Shown here piece after piece: positions 1 to 10,868 of a DNA stretch of 64,000 nucleotides. The notes beneath the pieces were generated by a model, which was not told where the DNA came from, ran no database searches, and saw only the letters and a program-made list of their open reading frames with translations. The stretch comes from Odontocerum albicorne (taxonomy: Eukaryota; Arthropoda; Insecta; Trichoptera; Odontoceridae). Location of the stretch: the NCBI GenBank assembly GCA_949825065.1, contig OX463845.1, positions 22,280,516-22,344,515 on the forward strand, read 5' to 3'. A program made the position numbers and the translations under genes. The number at the start of each line of letters is the position of its first letter. Positions within the stretch are counted from its first letter, which is position 1.

Positions 1-157
1 TTTGTAAAGATGAATCATCATTTAAATAGATTCTATCAACCATGTAACTTCCTCTTTTCCCTTTTTGTCTGGCTGGTTGGAAGAGATTGCCACTTGGCAA
101 TACGCCCGACTATTTTGCTTTATAGTGAAATGTTATATAAATACATAAATAAAATCT
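1..157 (+). mobile_element. 3' end of CR1-like LINE (LINE-CR)
   Basis: Only the 3' UTR tail is present, cut by the window edge. It carries the CCATGTAACTT word, then GGCTGGTTGGAAGAGATTGCC and a short AAATA-type tail. The same words in the same order end the longer LINE-CR copy at 32557-32664, which has reverse-transcriptase sequence upstream. The tail also resembles SINE-A tails, but the CCATGTAACTT stretch is shared with the LINE and not the SINE, which decides the call. No coding sequence remains. Confidence 0.6.
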
Positions 158-222
158 GGCACTGTCCTCTCTGCGTACCCCAGCAGTGAATCGGCGCGAT
201 GACATGTCTTTTTTATATTGCA
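158..222 (+). mobile_element. LINE-A 3' tail fragment
   Basis: About 65 bases matching the LINE-A tail pattern CTCTCTGCGTACCCC followed by a GGCGCGATGACATG block. Comparable tails occur at 15104-15165, 16088-16140 and 55780-55830. It directly follows the LINE-CR tail, so one element probably landed beside the other. Confidence 0.45.
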
Positions 223-1595
223 TTGTTTTTTTATTTACATCAATAATTTAAACACCCCACCTTTAACCTAAATTTTTGTAAATAATTGTATGGTTGGTTG
301 GAAGGTGATGAAAATGATGTTGATAGATATGGAAATTGTTAGGATTTTTTACCAAGTTTGTTAAACATTTCATTATCACTATGTTAGGAAATTGACTCGT
401 TGTAAATCTTGCATCTATCGGAAACAGTTGAAAAATTTAGAAAGGCACACAATATCTTTACAAAAGTGAATATAAAGACATAAATATATCCAGATACTAA
501 TAAACAGAGTTTTTCTTTAAAGTATGTCATAATTGAATATTTCGACTTCAGCACCAACTAGTAGATGGCGTTGGAGACATAATGTATAAAAAATAATTAT
601 AACAATGTATGAGCGGATTTAAAAGACTCGAACATTTTTTCCTAAATGCGCTAAACTAGATTGATTGGGATCGTTAATTCGACAACTTCATCAAATGAAA
701 TATATTGATAATTTTGAAGTTGAATGAACGAAAAGAAGTATGTGAGTAAATAATGCATGCATGAATTAATTATGCAACGCTTTGATTTTCCTCTTTAAAA
801 TTTGATGCATACGTGCAATGGCAAGACCGCACCTGCGTGAGAAGCAATAAAACCGAGTTGGAACGCAAGAAACACTTATTTACGCCAGTCGATCAACACT
901 TTTACAACTTTGACCCTGAATCCTCTTGGAAATTGAATGACACAACCACACATGAAGCGCTTATTCTTAAGGTTTGAAAACGTTAACATTAAGCAGAAAA
1001 ATGTTGCACCGCAATTGAAAAATTCAAACCAACCAGAATTTTGCATTTCAAAGCAATGATCTGACCTGGTACTCTTCCCCCAACTATCTTCTCCTGGAGC
1101 TTCAGAAAACTAATATTTTATGCCAACATTAATATTTTATAACAACATAAGTTCAAAACAGGAGGAATCAATTACTTATTGTAAAAACTAATCACAATTC
1201 TAATTTAATTATATTACGTAACGAAATAAGAGATGAAGAAATAATAGTAACACATTTCTAATTGTATTTATATAAATATTGTTATTGTTATTCAGTAAAC
1301 AATCCAACAGGTCATTGGTTTTTTAGTTAATCTATTTACAAAATAAATAGTACCACCGATTGTACTCGTATAATCACATTCAATAGAGCAATTCATTCAA
1401 CTCAAAATTATCAATGTACTCGTACGGGCCCTTACATCAGTTAATATGGTTCAGATCACAGTCTCGTTATATGTAAAATTAATCTTCGAAAACCTTAAAG
1501 AAAGAAGTCAATTCTAAAATATAATCCACCAAAAAACTTAATATTGAGGAAATGAAAGATGAAAGCACTTGCAAATTTTATGAATACAGAATATG
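223..1595. other. No gene seen
   Basis: No ORF with a recognisable domain, no tRNA-like box pair and no repeat matching elsewhere in the window. Two exact TACTCGTA octamers lie at 1363-1370 and 1417-1424. Confidence 0.5.
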
Positions 1596-1765
1596 AGGTG
1601 CATAGCCGCGCGGTAACGCACTGGACTTCCGTGCGGAAGGTCGTCAGTTCAAATCCCGCGCTGTGCTACTCCCCTCGAACCACACAGGCACTTTTTCCGC
1701 CTAGTGTTCGAGGGTATAAGGATACCTATGACTTCGGTCATATATATTCTTAAAAAAAAAAAACA
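1596..1765 (+). repeat. SINE-B, tRNA-headed, poly-A end
   Basis: The first ~70 bases resemble a tRNA gene: an A-box-like TAGCCGCGCGGTAACGCACT, a CTTCCGTGCGGAAG hairpin in the anticodon-arm position, and a B-box-like AGTTCAAATCCC. A ~75-base body follows, ending in a run of 12 A. The same head and body are found inverted at 44527-44692, and a diverged head at 26756-26853. It is a Pol III-type retroposon, not a functional tRNA: it continues past the acceptor position and has relatives with the same body. Confidence 0.75.
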
Positions 1766-1853
1766 TCAAATAATTATATTTTATAAGACGATACTGTAGA
1801 TGTGGCGTGCAAAATAAAAACGAATATAAAAAATGCTACATCAGAAGTAAGAA

Positions 1854-2649
1854 TTGAAGGCTATTGTGGAAGCGGATCCATCGCAAACCACGTCCGAGTT
1901 AGCTGCAGGCTGCGGTGTTAGTGATAAAACTGTTTTAATCCACTTGAAGCAAATTGGGAAGGTGGAAAAACTTGAAAGGTGGGTACCTCACGAATTGAGT
2001 GAAGCAAATCAACAAACGCGCGTTGACTGCTGCGTTGCATTACTCAACCGGCACAATAATGAATCGAATCATTACCTGTGATGAAAAGTGGATCCTGTAT
2101 GATAATCGGAAGCGCTCATCGCAATGGCTGAACCCTGCCGAACCAGCCAAACCATGCCCCAAGCGAAAATTGACTCCAAAAAAGTTACTTGTGAGCGTTT
2201 GGTGGACTAGTGCTGGTGTCGTTCACTACAGCTTTCTTAAATCTGGCCAGACGATTACGGCAGATGTCTATTGTCAGCAACTGCAAACCATGATGGAAAA
2301 GCTAGCTGCTAAACAACCGAGGCTGGTTAATCGCTCTAGGCCACTGCTGCTTCATGATAACGCTAGACCACACACTGCACAACAGACGGCTACCAAATTA
2401 GAAGAGCTTCAATTGGAATGTCTAAGACATCCACCGTACTCTCCGGACCTTGCCCCAACAGATTACTATTTTTTTCGAAATTTGGATAACTTCTTGCAAG
2501 GGAAAAAATTCAACTCCGATGGGGCAGTCCAAACCGACTTCAAAGATTTTATTGATTCCCGTCCGAATGGTTTTTTTAGTAAAGGGATCGATGAACTACC
2601 TATGATATGGCAAAAGTGCATAGATAGCAATGGTACATACTTTGATTAA
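1854..2649 (+). pseudogene. Mariner transposase, cecropia/Hsmar1-like, broken
   Basis: This is a Tc1/mariner DD34D transposase, the enzyme that cuts and pastes its own element at TA sites. Frame one (1854-2081) gives the second helix-turn-helix region (TTSELAAGCGVSDKTVLIHL). A frameshift near 2050 moves the reading to 1999-2649, which holds the catalytic core: CDEKW (Asp28 of that ORF), HDNARPH (Asp120) and PDLAPTDYYFF (Asp155). The last two are separated by 34 residues. The C-terminus (WQKCIDSNGTYFD) is complete. The N-terminal ~100 residues are missing, so it is dead despite an intact catalytic triad. The core resembles the cecropia subfamily that includes human SETMAR/Hsmar1. Confidence 0.88.
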
Positions 2650-2697
2650 ATAAATATATTATATTAAAAAAAAATCAACTTTATGTTCCTCCCAAAC

Positions 2698-2727
2698 AAA
2701 ACGCCAATTTCATATGTAAGGACCTAA
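2698..2727 (+). repeat. 3' terminal inverted repeat of cecropia-type mariner
   Basis: About 48 bases after the transposase stop the sequence ends ..ATGTAAGGACCTAA, followed by TA. Read on the minus strand it starts TTAGGTCCTTACATATG, a typical mariner terminus. The matching 5' repeat is not found upstream, so only one end of the element survives. Confidence 0.7.
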
Positions 2728-2729
2728 TA

Positions 2730-3265
2730 TTATATATACAATATATACGAGTATATATGTTTGTTGGAAATGATAGAACATAATCTATTCTTAGAAGAAA
2801 AATATTCTCAACTTTTTTGCATTGATAATAAACTCCGGTGAACAAACATAGGACGTCTAGCCATATATGAAAATGCATTCGGTTATCTATAACACGTTAT
2901 GTTAAGTTTTGCAGATAGTGAAAATCGTAAAATTACATACAGGAATCGTATCAGCATAAACAATATTTGATATACGAGTACAACATACATACACATATGC
3001 TCGAACGTCAAATTGTGTAAATGGTCCAACAAACACTTACGCGTCATATGAAAAGTATTATCACTGGAAAATGTACAATTTCCTATTATTAAGAAAAAAA
3101 CTAGTGTTTAGAAGAAAAAACTTGATGAACAAGCTACTAGTTTATAAAAAATTAAGAGAAGGGTATTTAAAAAATCTATTTAAATGAAAATAGTATCTTT
3201 CACCTCAAACTTTTGTCAATAGATCAAGTATAAACGTCACGGCATCATTGATGAGCAAATACATG
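2730..3265. other. No gene seen
   Basis: AT-rich spacer between two mariner elements. It contains TACGAGTA at 2746-2753 and 2973-2980. No domain-bearing ORF and no repeat shared with the rest of the window was found. Confidence 0.5.
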
Positions 3266-3267
3266 TA

Positions 3268-4491
3268 ATACATCGATCAATAAGTCTCGAGACTAACCAA
3301 CAGGTGGCGTCTTTAATAACAAATACATACCATTCTTAGTTAGTACCAACCTTTAGAAGTTACTTTTGATATTTACAAAACAATGGAAAAAATCGAATTT
3401 CGTGTATTGATAAAACATTGCTTTTTAATGGGAAAAAATACCGTTCAAACTCAGCGATGGCTTGAAAAGTGTTATCCGGGCTCTGCTCCATCTAAAACAA
3501 ACATTTGTCGGTGGTATGCTAATTTCAAACGCGGTCGTACAGGCAAAAATGATGCTGAATACTTTGGTCGTCCAAATGAGGCTGTTACACCAGAAAACAT
3601 TAAAAAAACTCAAAATCGTGATGGAAAATCACAAGGTAAAGTTGTGTGAGATAGCTGACATCCTAAATATATCATTTGGTAGTGTTTACACTATTTCGCA
3701 TGAACATTTGGTCATGAAAAAGCTTTTTTCGAAATGGGTGCCGCGTTTGCTCACAATGGAACAGAAACAACAACGCATCGATTATTCAGAGCGCTGTTTG
3801 GCACTGTTTACGCGAAATAAACAGGAGTTTTTGCGTCGGTATGTGACAATGGATGAAACTTGGATCCACCACTATACTCCGGAATCAAATCGGCAGACAG
3901 CTGAGTGGAGAGCAGCCGGTGAAAGTCGTTCGAAGCGACCAAAAACTCAACAGTCGGCTGGGAAGGTTAGGGCCTCCGTATTTTGGGATGCGCATGGTAT
4001 AATATTCATCGATCACCTTGAAAAGGGAAAAAATATCAATAGCAAATATCACATAGCGTTATTGGAGCGTTTGAAGGCAGAAATTGCAAAAAAACGGCCC
4101 AATATGAAGAAGAAAAAAGTTCTCTTTCATCAAGGCAATGCACCGTGTCACAAGTCGATGGTAACGATGGCCAAATTGCACGAGTTGAACTTTGAATTGC
4201 TTCCGCACCCACCGTATTCTCCAGATTTGGCCTCCAGCGACTATTGGCTGTTCGCAGACCTCAAAAAGATGCTCCAGGGAAAGAGATTTGGCTCCAATGA
4301 AGAAGTGATTGCCGAAACTAACGCCTATTTTGAAACCAAAGATAAATCGTTATACACGGCTGGCATAGAAAAGTTAGGAAAGCGTTGGAATGAATGTATC
4401 GCTCTTGAAGGAGAGCATGTTGATGAATAAATAATTTTGTCAAACAAATGTTATTTTAGTAGTTAGTCCCGGGACTTATTGATCGATGTGT
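3268..4491 (+). mobile_element. Complete mariner element, irritans/Himar-like
   Basis: 1,224 bp, the usual mariner size. Terminal inverted repeats lie at 3268-3297 and 4462-4491, 30 bp each with 3 mismatches by eye. TA dinucleotides at 3266-3267 and 4492-4493 fit the TA target duplication. It carries one transposase gene (3383-4430). Both ends are present, so it could in principle be mobilised by a related active transposase, although its own gene is dead. Confidence 0.88.
3383..4430 (+). pseudogene. Mariner transposase (irritans-like) with frameshift and lost catalytic Asp
   Basis: The start MEKIEFRVLIKHCFLMGKN and the end IALEGEHVDE match the Himar1-type mariner transposase in both position and length (~345 residues when the two frames are joined). 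Frame one runs 3383-3649. The protein then continues in a second frame from about 3613 to 4430, implying one lost base near 3614. The core has TMDETW (first Asp) and SSDYWLF (third Asp), but the HQDNAPCH motif reads HQGNAPCH: the codon at 4134-4136 is GGC (Gly) in place of Asp. Either lesion alone should abolish activity. Confidence 0.92.
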
Positions 4492-4659
4492 TACATACGA
4501 GTATATGATACAGCTCGTATTCACTTGTATATCTTCTTAAGAACCGGGAAATGTGTTCGGACGCGTTGACGAAATATTCAGAATGCAATATTTACAGGCA
4601 TCCACGGGAAATGGGTAATTGTCCCCTGACGGACTTAGAATGCTGTGGAGCCAACAATA

Positions 4660-4930
4660 CATCCTCGCCTTCTTAGTCGTGTTGCTATGCTCTAAACATC
4701 GTGGTTCCCTGACAACCTGAAACCGAACGGATAATTCGGGTCCGCTCCTCCGGGTGCTGAGTCTACAATAAGTACAGCACTCAATGAGGAACTAGTCATC
4801 TCTTTGATTTGATCTATTCACCTTTCTGAGACCGTCCATGTCTCGTCTCACAGCTCCTCAACACTTCTTGTCTCAACCAGTTTCTCTAAACTGCCTTCAT
4901 CTTTTCTAGATACATGTCTGAAATATGAAA
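4660..4930 (-). mobile_element. LINE-R 3' fragment, diverged
   Basis: Read on the minus strand this aligns by eye with the 3' end of LINE-R at 36046-36200 and 46466-46560: an AACATCGTGGTTCC block, then the TTTGATTTGATCTATTCACC-type stretch corresponding to the RWTDQI region. No ORF survives. Divergence is high, so the limits are approximate. Confidence 0.4.
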
Positions 4931-4934
4931 GTAT

Positions 4935-5577
4935 TCTCTTCTGGCATGTCGTTAACATGTGCTTTAATTTCGTCTTGTTCTCAGCTCTTACTCCGAAAAG
5001 CGATCCTTTTGCTGATTTAAAACTTATAAAGAAATGTATCTATTATCTTTCATTTTCTCCTCCCTCCACCTCAACTTTCCTAATGGCATACAGAACATTA
5101 TGACTTAATTTTATTTGTATTTTCTTTCTGCTTCTTCGATTCTTTATGTTTATAATTATCATCCGCTATTTGATTTTGGTTTCATTTTAAATATCATACT
5201 TTATTTATAATTTTATTGTGCTAATAAGATCCTAAAAAATCTATAGTGGAGTCAAGGACAAGGTGTCGATTCTTTGCTGCCCCACAACTAACCGAATTTG
5301 GCTTAATTAATAGAACTTATTATATTGCTTACACTTTTTGCATATCAACTCGAAGGTACAGTATGTATAAAAAAATCTTTGCTGATACTTTAATCAGGTC
5401 TTGGAGTCAAAACCAAATAAGTAAATGATGATATATATTTATAAAGCAAAAAATTGTATCAACCCAACAATTAAAAACATGAGGAGGTAGTTAATACAGC
5501 GCTATTTGGAAATATTTTTTCACAGCATGTTTCTAGAAACTAACAGCACGGCCTATCAAAGTTGTATTGTGTTGTGC
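4935..5577. other. No gene seen
   Basis: AT-rich with several short T-runs. A 60-codon ORF at 5246-5428 has no recognisable domain and is probably chance. Confidence 0.45.
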
Positions 5578-5765
5578 TAAATCACTGTTGTATAGAGTAC
5601 AGCTTGGTGGGCTTATTGACATATGACTTTTTTTTTCAACCATTCAGAAAGATATTAAAAGCCGTTTTGTGAGAAAGAACATACGAAGAGTCATTGTTAT
5701 GGATACTGTTGGAAATTGAACCCGAAAACCTCTAGTTAGAATGCAAAGCTTTCTATCAACTAGGT
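5578..5765 (-). repeat. SINE-A, old diverged copy
   Basis: On the minus strand the order is tRNA-like head (remnant of the B-box near 5717-5728), T-rich linker, then the SINE-A body and tail (AAGCCCACCAAGCTGTACTC-like at 5600-5620). It is more diverged than the copies at 10869 and 11652. Confidence 0.55.
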
Positions 5766-6087
5766 ATGAAAATATGACAGCTGAATAATATATAGAGACT
5801 GTATTCATCGAAGAACAGGGAAACGACCGATCGATGGTATCGTTTCCCGAGAATCATATCATACCCCGGAAGTCAATATTATGATAAAAAATTATAGCAA
5901 TTCGCGATAAGATTCTTTTCCTGTTTTTAACGGATTGCACAAAGAATTCTCGCACTAGGATTGTCGTTGGTAGGTTCCGAGAATGTATTTCGTATATAAC
6001 ATACCAATAATAAGAATGTTTTCTATACGACCATCAGTAAAAGAATGTGTAAGTATTGGTAGTTCGTCAATATACAAATATATACCC
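5766..6087. other. No gene seen
   Basis: No recognisable coding or repeat sequence. Confidence 0.45.
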
Positions 6088-6265
6088 TTTTTTATTAATA
6101 GCCAATCCACTCAAACTATAGTATGATGATTTGTGTCATTAAATTCAAGTCATTATGCAATTATGAGACAATATAATAAAGCATTTTTTAAATGACAATT
6201 CTTGACAATTCAAAGTTTCAGCTGATTAAGCTTCAAAAATATAACAATCGATCTATATATTCCCG
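6088..6265. repeat. Dispersed repeat, copy 1 of 2
   Basis: About 180 bases that recur in the same orientation at 7647-7829. Shared landmarks are GATGATTTGTGTCA, TATGCAATTAT, GATTAAGCT and AACAATCGATCTATAT, in that order. No ORF and no clear terminal repeats. The two copies lie on either side of the 7324-7523 assembly gap. Confidence 0.7.
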
Positions 6266-6459
6266 TTATGGAAGCAAAAATTCACATTGATAAATGCTTC
6301 CCATTGTCGCATTTTTAGACTAGATATATAGCAAATATCATCATACGAGTATTAGTGTGATATGTGTCAAATTGTGAGTCAAGATTGCTTGTCTTGGGAC
6401 ATTTTTGATAATTTCATATTTGTTTTATCTCGATGTGAGTCATAAGGACGTGCTTCATA

Positions 6460-6810
6460 ATAATAATAAAAGGACCATTTATATAGCACCGTTTAAAGAG
6501 CAAACTCTCCTCAAGGACGCTCCAGTTCGGGGCTCGAACCAACTATTGTTGACAGATTGAAAAAAAATCGATATAAATATAAATAACTTAAGTGTAAGGA
6601 TAGGAAAGTACACCCATAAAATTATATACTTCCCTGCACCTGCGCGTATGTGTATAAAAACATAATTGGAAAGAAAACCGCAAAAAACTCACCAAGGAAA
6701 CACAAACTACAAAGAAACCTTTAAGATCATCCGATAAATGAAAGTCACACATTCGGATTTAGGTGTAGTGTAGTGTATGTGTATAGTGTTTATATCAGTG
6801 TTGCCACCCA
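6460..6810 (-). mobile_element. LINE-D 3' end, 5'-truncated
   Basis: On the minus strand this is the LINE-D 3' UTR, ending in GAGGAGAGTTTGC, a TTTAAACGGTGC block and a TTATTATTA-type tail (6462-6475 on the plus strand). The same UTR follows coding sequence in the copy at 47385-47990, which shows it belongs to a LINE rather than a SINE. No coding part is left here. Confidence 0.7.
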
Positions 6811-7323
6811 TCTCGCGCTCACCTTATTCATGACAATATGATATTTAATTTTCGATGATACAACCGCGCGATATTTATTTTTTTACATTTTAGAATATTA
6901 CGAAACAACACGTCTTATATCGGCTTTAGTTGACATACTACAGAAAGCGGAGGTTTCAAATTTTAACTGTAATATCGCCAGATCATGCGTTGGGTGTGTC
7001 CATACACACTCGAACTTACTCCGGACGGAAACTTTGGATTTTAGTGGTACATACGTGTATGTTAATTTTCATTTTATGATATATGCCAGCCTTGACGCCA
7101 TTACATCGTTGGTAATATTAGTGTTGGTCTTGTTAATTTTGAGTTGTTTCGTTAGTTCTCAGTTTTTAGGTCATTGTAGTCTGTTTTGGACCAAGTATGA
7201 TACCCACAGTATTCTATATTTGAAGTTCCACTCAAGTTAAATTATTTAAGTAATGTTATTGTAGTTGTCATAATCAACAATATTCATCATAAATTAAATT
7301 AAGCCAACGTAGCAAGCGTGTTA
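6811..7323. other. No gene seen, up to assembly gap
   Basis: The 68-codon ORF at 7034-7240 is hydrophobic (a LVILVLVLLILSCFV stretch) but lacks any recognisable family signature. Confidence 0.4.
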
Positions 7324-7523
7324 NNNNNNNNNNNNNNNNNNNNNNNNNNNNNNNNNNNNNNNNNNNNNNNNNNNNNNNNNNNNNNNNNNNNNNNNNNNNN
7401 NNNNNNNNNNNNNNNNNNNNNNNNNNNNNNNNNNNNNNNNNNNNNNNNNNNNNNNNNNNNNNNNNNNNNNNNNNNNNNNNNNNNNNNNNNNNNNNNNNNN
7501 NNNNNNNNNNNNNNNNNNNNNNN
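7324..7523. other. Assembly gap
   Basis: Run of 200 N. The round length suggests a placeholder rather than a measured size. Confidence 0.99.
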
Positions 7524-7646
7524 AAAAAGTGAAAGATTACAGAAAAAATAAAGATCCTCTGATATATGTTTGAGTATACAATTATTTGCATTTTTTATTA
7601 ATGTATTTTTGTCTTTTTGGAAATTGTTCTCCTTGAGAAATGGTAC

Positions 7647-7829
7647 TTTTTTTTAAATAGGTAATCCACCGAAACTGGGATGATTTGTGTCACCAAATTA
7701 AAGTAATTATGCAATTATATGAGTCAATATAATAAAACCAATCAATTTTAACAAATTACAATTCTAGATAATTCCAAGTTTTAATTGATTAAGCTACAAA
7801 ATATTAACAATCGATCTATATTGTGTATT
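7647..7829. repeat. Dispersed repeat, copy 2 of 2
   Basis: Partner of 6088-6265, same orientation, roughly 80% identical by eye with small indels. Confidence 0.7.
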
Positions 7830-7989
7830 AATAACACTAAGTAGTTAACAAGATTTTTGTAACAAGGGTGAAAACGGTCATTTTAGGTCAATTTTTGTGT
7901 GCTGATAATGAATATGAACTTGAAAATGTTCCATTACGTACCTTTTAAGAGAAAAACTTGAAATTTGTTTTTGACTGAAACTAAAACTT

Positions 7990-8431
7990 TTGAAAGATGA
8001 AAAGTTCGAAAAAAAATTAAGTGTTGAAGAACTAGAAGCTTGGAAAGCCTTTAGAAGAGTTGTTAGTGGTTTCCTAGGTAAAAATAAAGCTGATAATTAC
8101 GAACAGCTTGTACAAGAACTCCAGTTACCAGAAGCTAGGATGTCGAATGTCACTGAAAATACACTTTCTGCATTCCCATCTAGACGTTTTCCCAGATAAC
8201 TTAGGAGCTCTAAGTGGTAAACAAGGGGAAAGATTTCATCAGGATATTCACAGAATGGAACAACGATATCAAGGAAGGCGGGATTTTAGTATGATGGGGG
8301 ACAACTTTTGTTTTTTTTTAGAGAAGGTGACACAAAGTACAAGAGGAAAAAATAGCTGTATGTTAAGCATTTCATATTTTAACAAAAAAATGTTGCTAGT
8401 AATCTGTTTATGGCTGTTTACTGTAATGTAG
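7990..8431 (+). pseudogene. Conserved arthropod ORF of unknown function, frameshifted
   Basis: Frame one (7990-8199) reads LSVEELEAWKAFRRVVSGFLG..NYEQLVQELQ. The protein then continues in another frame (8108-8431) with GCRMSLKIHFLHSHLDVFP, then GERFHQDIHRMEQRYQGRR and MMGDNFCFF. I recognise this string (MSLKIHFLHSHLDFFP / GERFHQDI / RYQG) as recurring in many arthropod genomes, usually multicopy and probably tied to a mobile element, but I cannot assign a function. The frameshift near 8130 and the degenerate end mark it as a remnant. Confidence 0.65.
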
Positions 8432-9548
8432 GGGCTTCTAAGTTATCGAATTTGAGTTTTTATTCAATTTAATATACAACCTTTAAAAAAATTGTTGATA
8501 CGATCAAATTTATAAAAAGGCTATTTAAAAAAAAAAAATTGGTATATAAGGTAAATTTTTCTTATAGTAATTATTTTTTATTCTGCTTTTTTTATTTTCC
8601 TACGTAACAACATTGTATTCTGTGTCTAAATATAATATTTAAGGAATTTATTTATTTTCATTGTTGTAATTACGACTTTTGAAATCCGCAAAAACGTACT
8701 TATTTTATTAAAACACTCCCCCTTCTGTTACACAAAAATGTTACGTGTTACACTTTTCGCTACGATTTTCGTAATCAGCAGGGTCGATTTAGTAATAATT
8801 AGATAATTTAATCTCTGTTACAGACAAAAAGTTAAAAATTGTTAACTAGTGTAATTAGTAATATTTGGAATTATATATTGAAATCGTGTTTCAGAACCGC
8901 TTAACTTTTTCAATATTGTTTGACAGCTGTCACTTCTTGATATGATTATAAGGTATAAGATAACAATGGCAATGAATAAAAAAATATTTTCAAAATATAT
9001 TTTAGTTTGCGATTTAGATCCATCATTATTGCAAGGATTATTGCTAGTTATACAATAAAAACGAATGTCAAGATAAATATGTGAGTTAATTTTGCGAAAA
9101 TTGTGAGCTTGTAATGACTGTTAACGGAAATCTGGAAAATAATTCGGAAAAGGGATTTAGGGTGATTACGTATGTACTTTCTTTTAAAAATAGAAATAGA
9201 GCTTAGGAAAAATAGCGAAAAACACTTGTTCTTACTAAATACTCGTAGTTAAATAATACTATAATTCTAGGGACATGCTTGCTCATATAATTATCTCTAG
9301 AAGCACGGATAGTTTCTATGTTCCAAGATATAGGCCGAATACTTATGGAAATTTTGTTATTAAGCTAAGCAGTTGTAGAATTTTTAATCAGAGGCAAAAC
9401 AGGAATGATAATTACGAGTACACTGTATAATTTAGAAAAAATGCCGAAACGAAGAGCAGATTTACTATACGAATGTTCTAATTTTGAAATAGATTATGCT
9501 GTTGAAGTAAACACTCGGTAGGAAGCTAGGTCGGCGTCAATTAGGTGC
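8432..9548. other. No gene seen
   Basis: AT-rich, with TACTCGTA at 9240-9247 and TACGAGTA at 9413-9420. No recognised coding sequence or repeat. Confidence 0.5.
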
Positions 9549-9782
9549 ATGCATTATAAAATAGTCAAATGTTTACAAAACAACAAATTTACAAAACAAA
9601 TGAAAATAGCTTTGTCATTCCCATTCAGAGTACACACACTGAAAATTTGTCCAACAAATACTAAGCAATATTTAGTTAACGCTATTGATATTTTTAGCGC
9701 TGAGGACATCAGTACAGATCTGCCTTTCACGCTTGACAGAAGACAGTTTTCTGTGAAGTTAGCCTTTACAATTGACAGTTAA
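9549..9782 (+). pseudogene. Possible Helitron / PIF1-like helicase C-terminal remnant
   Basis: The last ~25 residues of this 77-codon ORF read DLPFTLDRRQFSVKLAFTIDS. That resembles the LPF-x-RRQFPVxLAFAMTINKSQGQ block of Helitron and PIF1-family helicases, stopping just before the MTINKSQGQ motif. The upstream half shows no clear match. It is too short to be certain and could be chance resemblance. Confidence 0.4.
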
Positions 9783-10384
9783 CAAGTCTTAATAATTATT
9801 ACTGTGATATATAAAAGACCCTTAAGTGTCGTTTATTTTCTGTCAATAAATAAATAATTTAAACAAATAGGTGCAATATATCATATTGTATGAGCATAGT
9901 TAATTTATGTCTAGATAAATGGTTTTTTCATATATGTACCTGTATGTTTCTAAATAAATAAATAAATAAGAGAAAAACACATATAGAGGACAGCAATTTT
10001 CGATTTCAAATGTACTCGTAAGTTAAATACTTTCGATGCACGGATTTCAACCGTTGAAACTCAAATCATAAAGTTTATTGAAAAACATCACGAACGGCTA
10101 GACGGTAAAATTAGGTGAGTTAAAATACTGTAATTATGGAAAGCAATAAAGGCAAAACAAAAGGTTATTAAAATTTCCAGGAGACAGACAATGACAATTA
10201 TCTTTAGACATGTTTTACCTTTACCCGGAGTATCTAGCAGACCTAATTATCGCCATTTCTAATGGTTGTCAGCCTGTGAAATTGCTGGTTCTTAATATAT
10301 AATTTTAGTATCATCATCATCCACACCATTCTTACCCTACAGCACGAATATATTTAGTGTGTGCTTTCCATACATATGTAACAT
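9783..10384. other. No gene seen; AAAT microsatellite
   Basis: Contains an AAATAAATAAATAAATAAG run at 9954-9970, probably a retroposon tail whose body is not recognisable, and TACTCGTA at 10013-10020. Confidence 0.5.
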
Positions 10385-10690
10385 ATGTAACACCAAGCAT
10401 ACATATGTAACACCACGCTATTTCCCTGTCATGTTGGAAGAAAGGGCAAAACGTCAGACATTTCTATTATGACATACGAATTTCGCCTCCTTTACATCCA
10501 TACACCTTTTCGTACAGCTCTTACGATTTCTCAGACATTTTACATTTTCTCCTTTAAAACTATTATTCACTTGACCCAACCATAATTTTCTTGGTATTCT
10601 TTAATCATATTCACGTGTTATATTTGTTTTATCTTTCTTCATTCATTCTACAAAATGAAATCATCTAGAAAATTAAACAAAAAAAAACCA
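10385..10690 (-). mobile_element. LINE-A 3' end
   Basis: On the minus strand it matches the LINE-A 3' region at 33715-33890: a TATGGTTGGGTCAAGTGAAT block, then AGCTGTACG, then GTGTATGGATGTAAAGGAGG, then the tail GGGAAATAGCGTGGTG. Coding potential is lost. Confidence 0.65.
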
Positions 10691-10868
10691 AGTATGAAAA
10701 CATTTTAAGAAAGAAAAATATACATTCTAATATTAAAAATGCCTAACTATTATCATAAAATTTTCCAATAAGTCAACAAATCTGAATTTTTTTTTCTAAA
10801 ATAAATCCATTTCAATGATGTCGACAACACCAGATCTATCATATATCCTATCAGCCCTGAATGTCAAC

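Noticed and set aside
1598..1670. tRNA gene
   Set aside because: A- and B-boxes are present, but the unit continues into a shared non-tRNA body and poly-A, and it has relatives with the same body: SINE-B.
7274..7591. ORFs spanning the N run
   Set aside because: They consist mainly of unknown residues across the gap.
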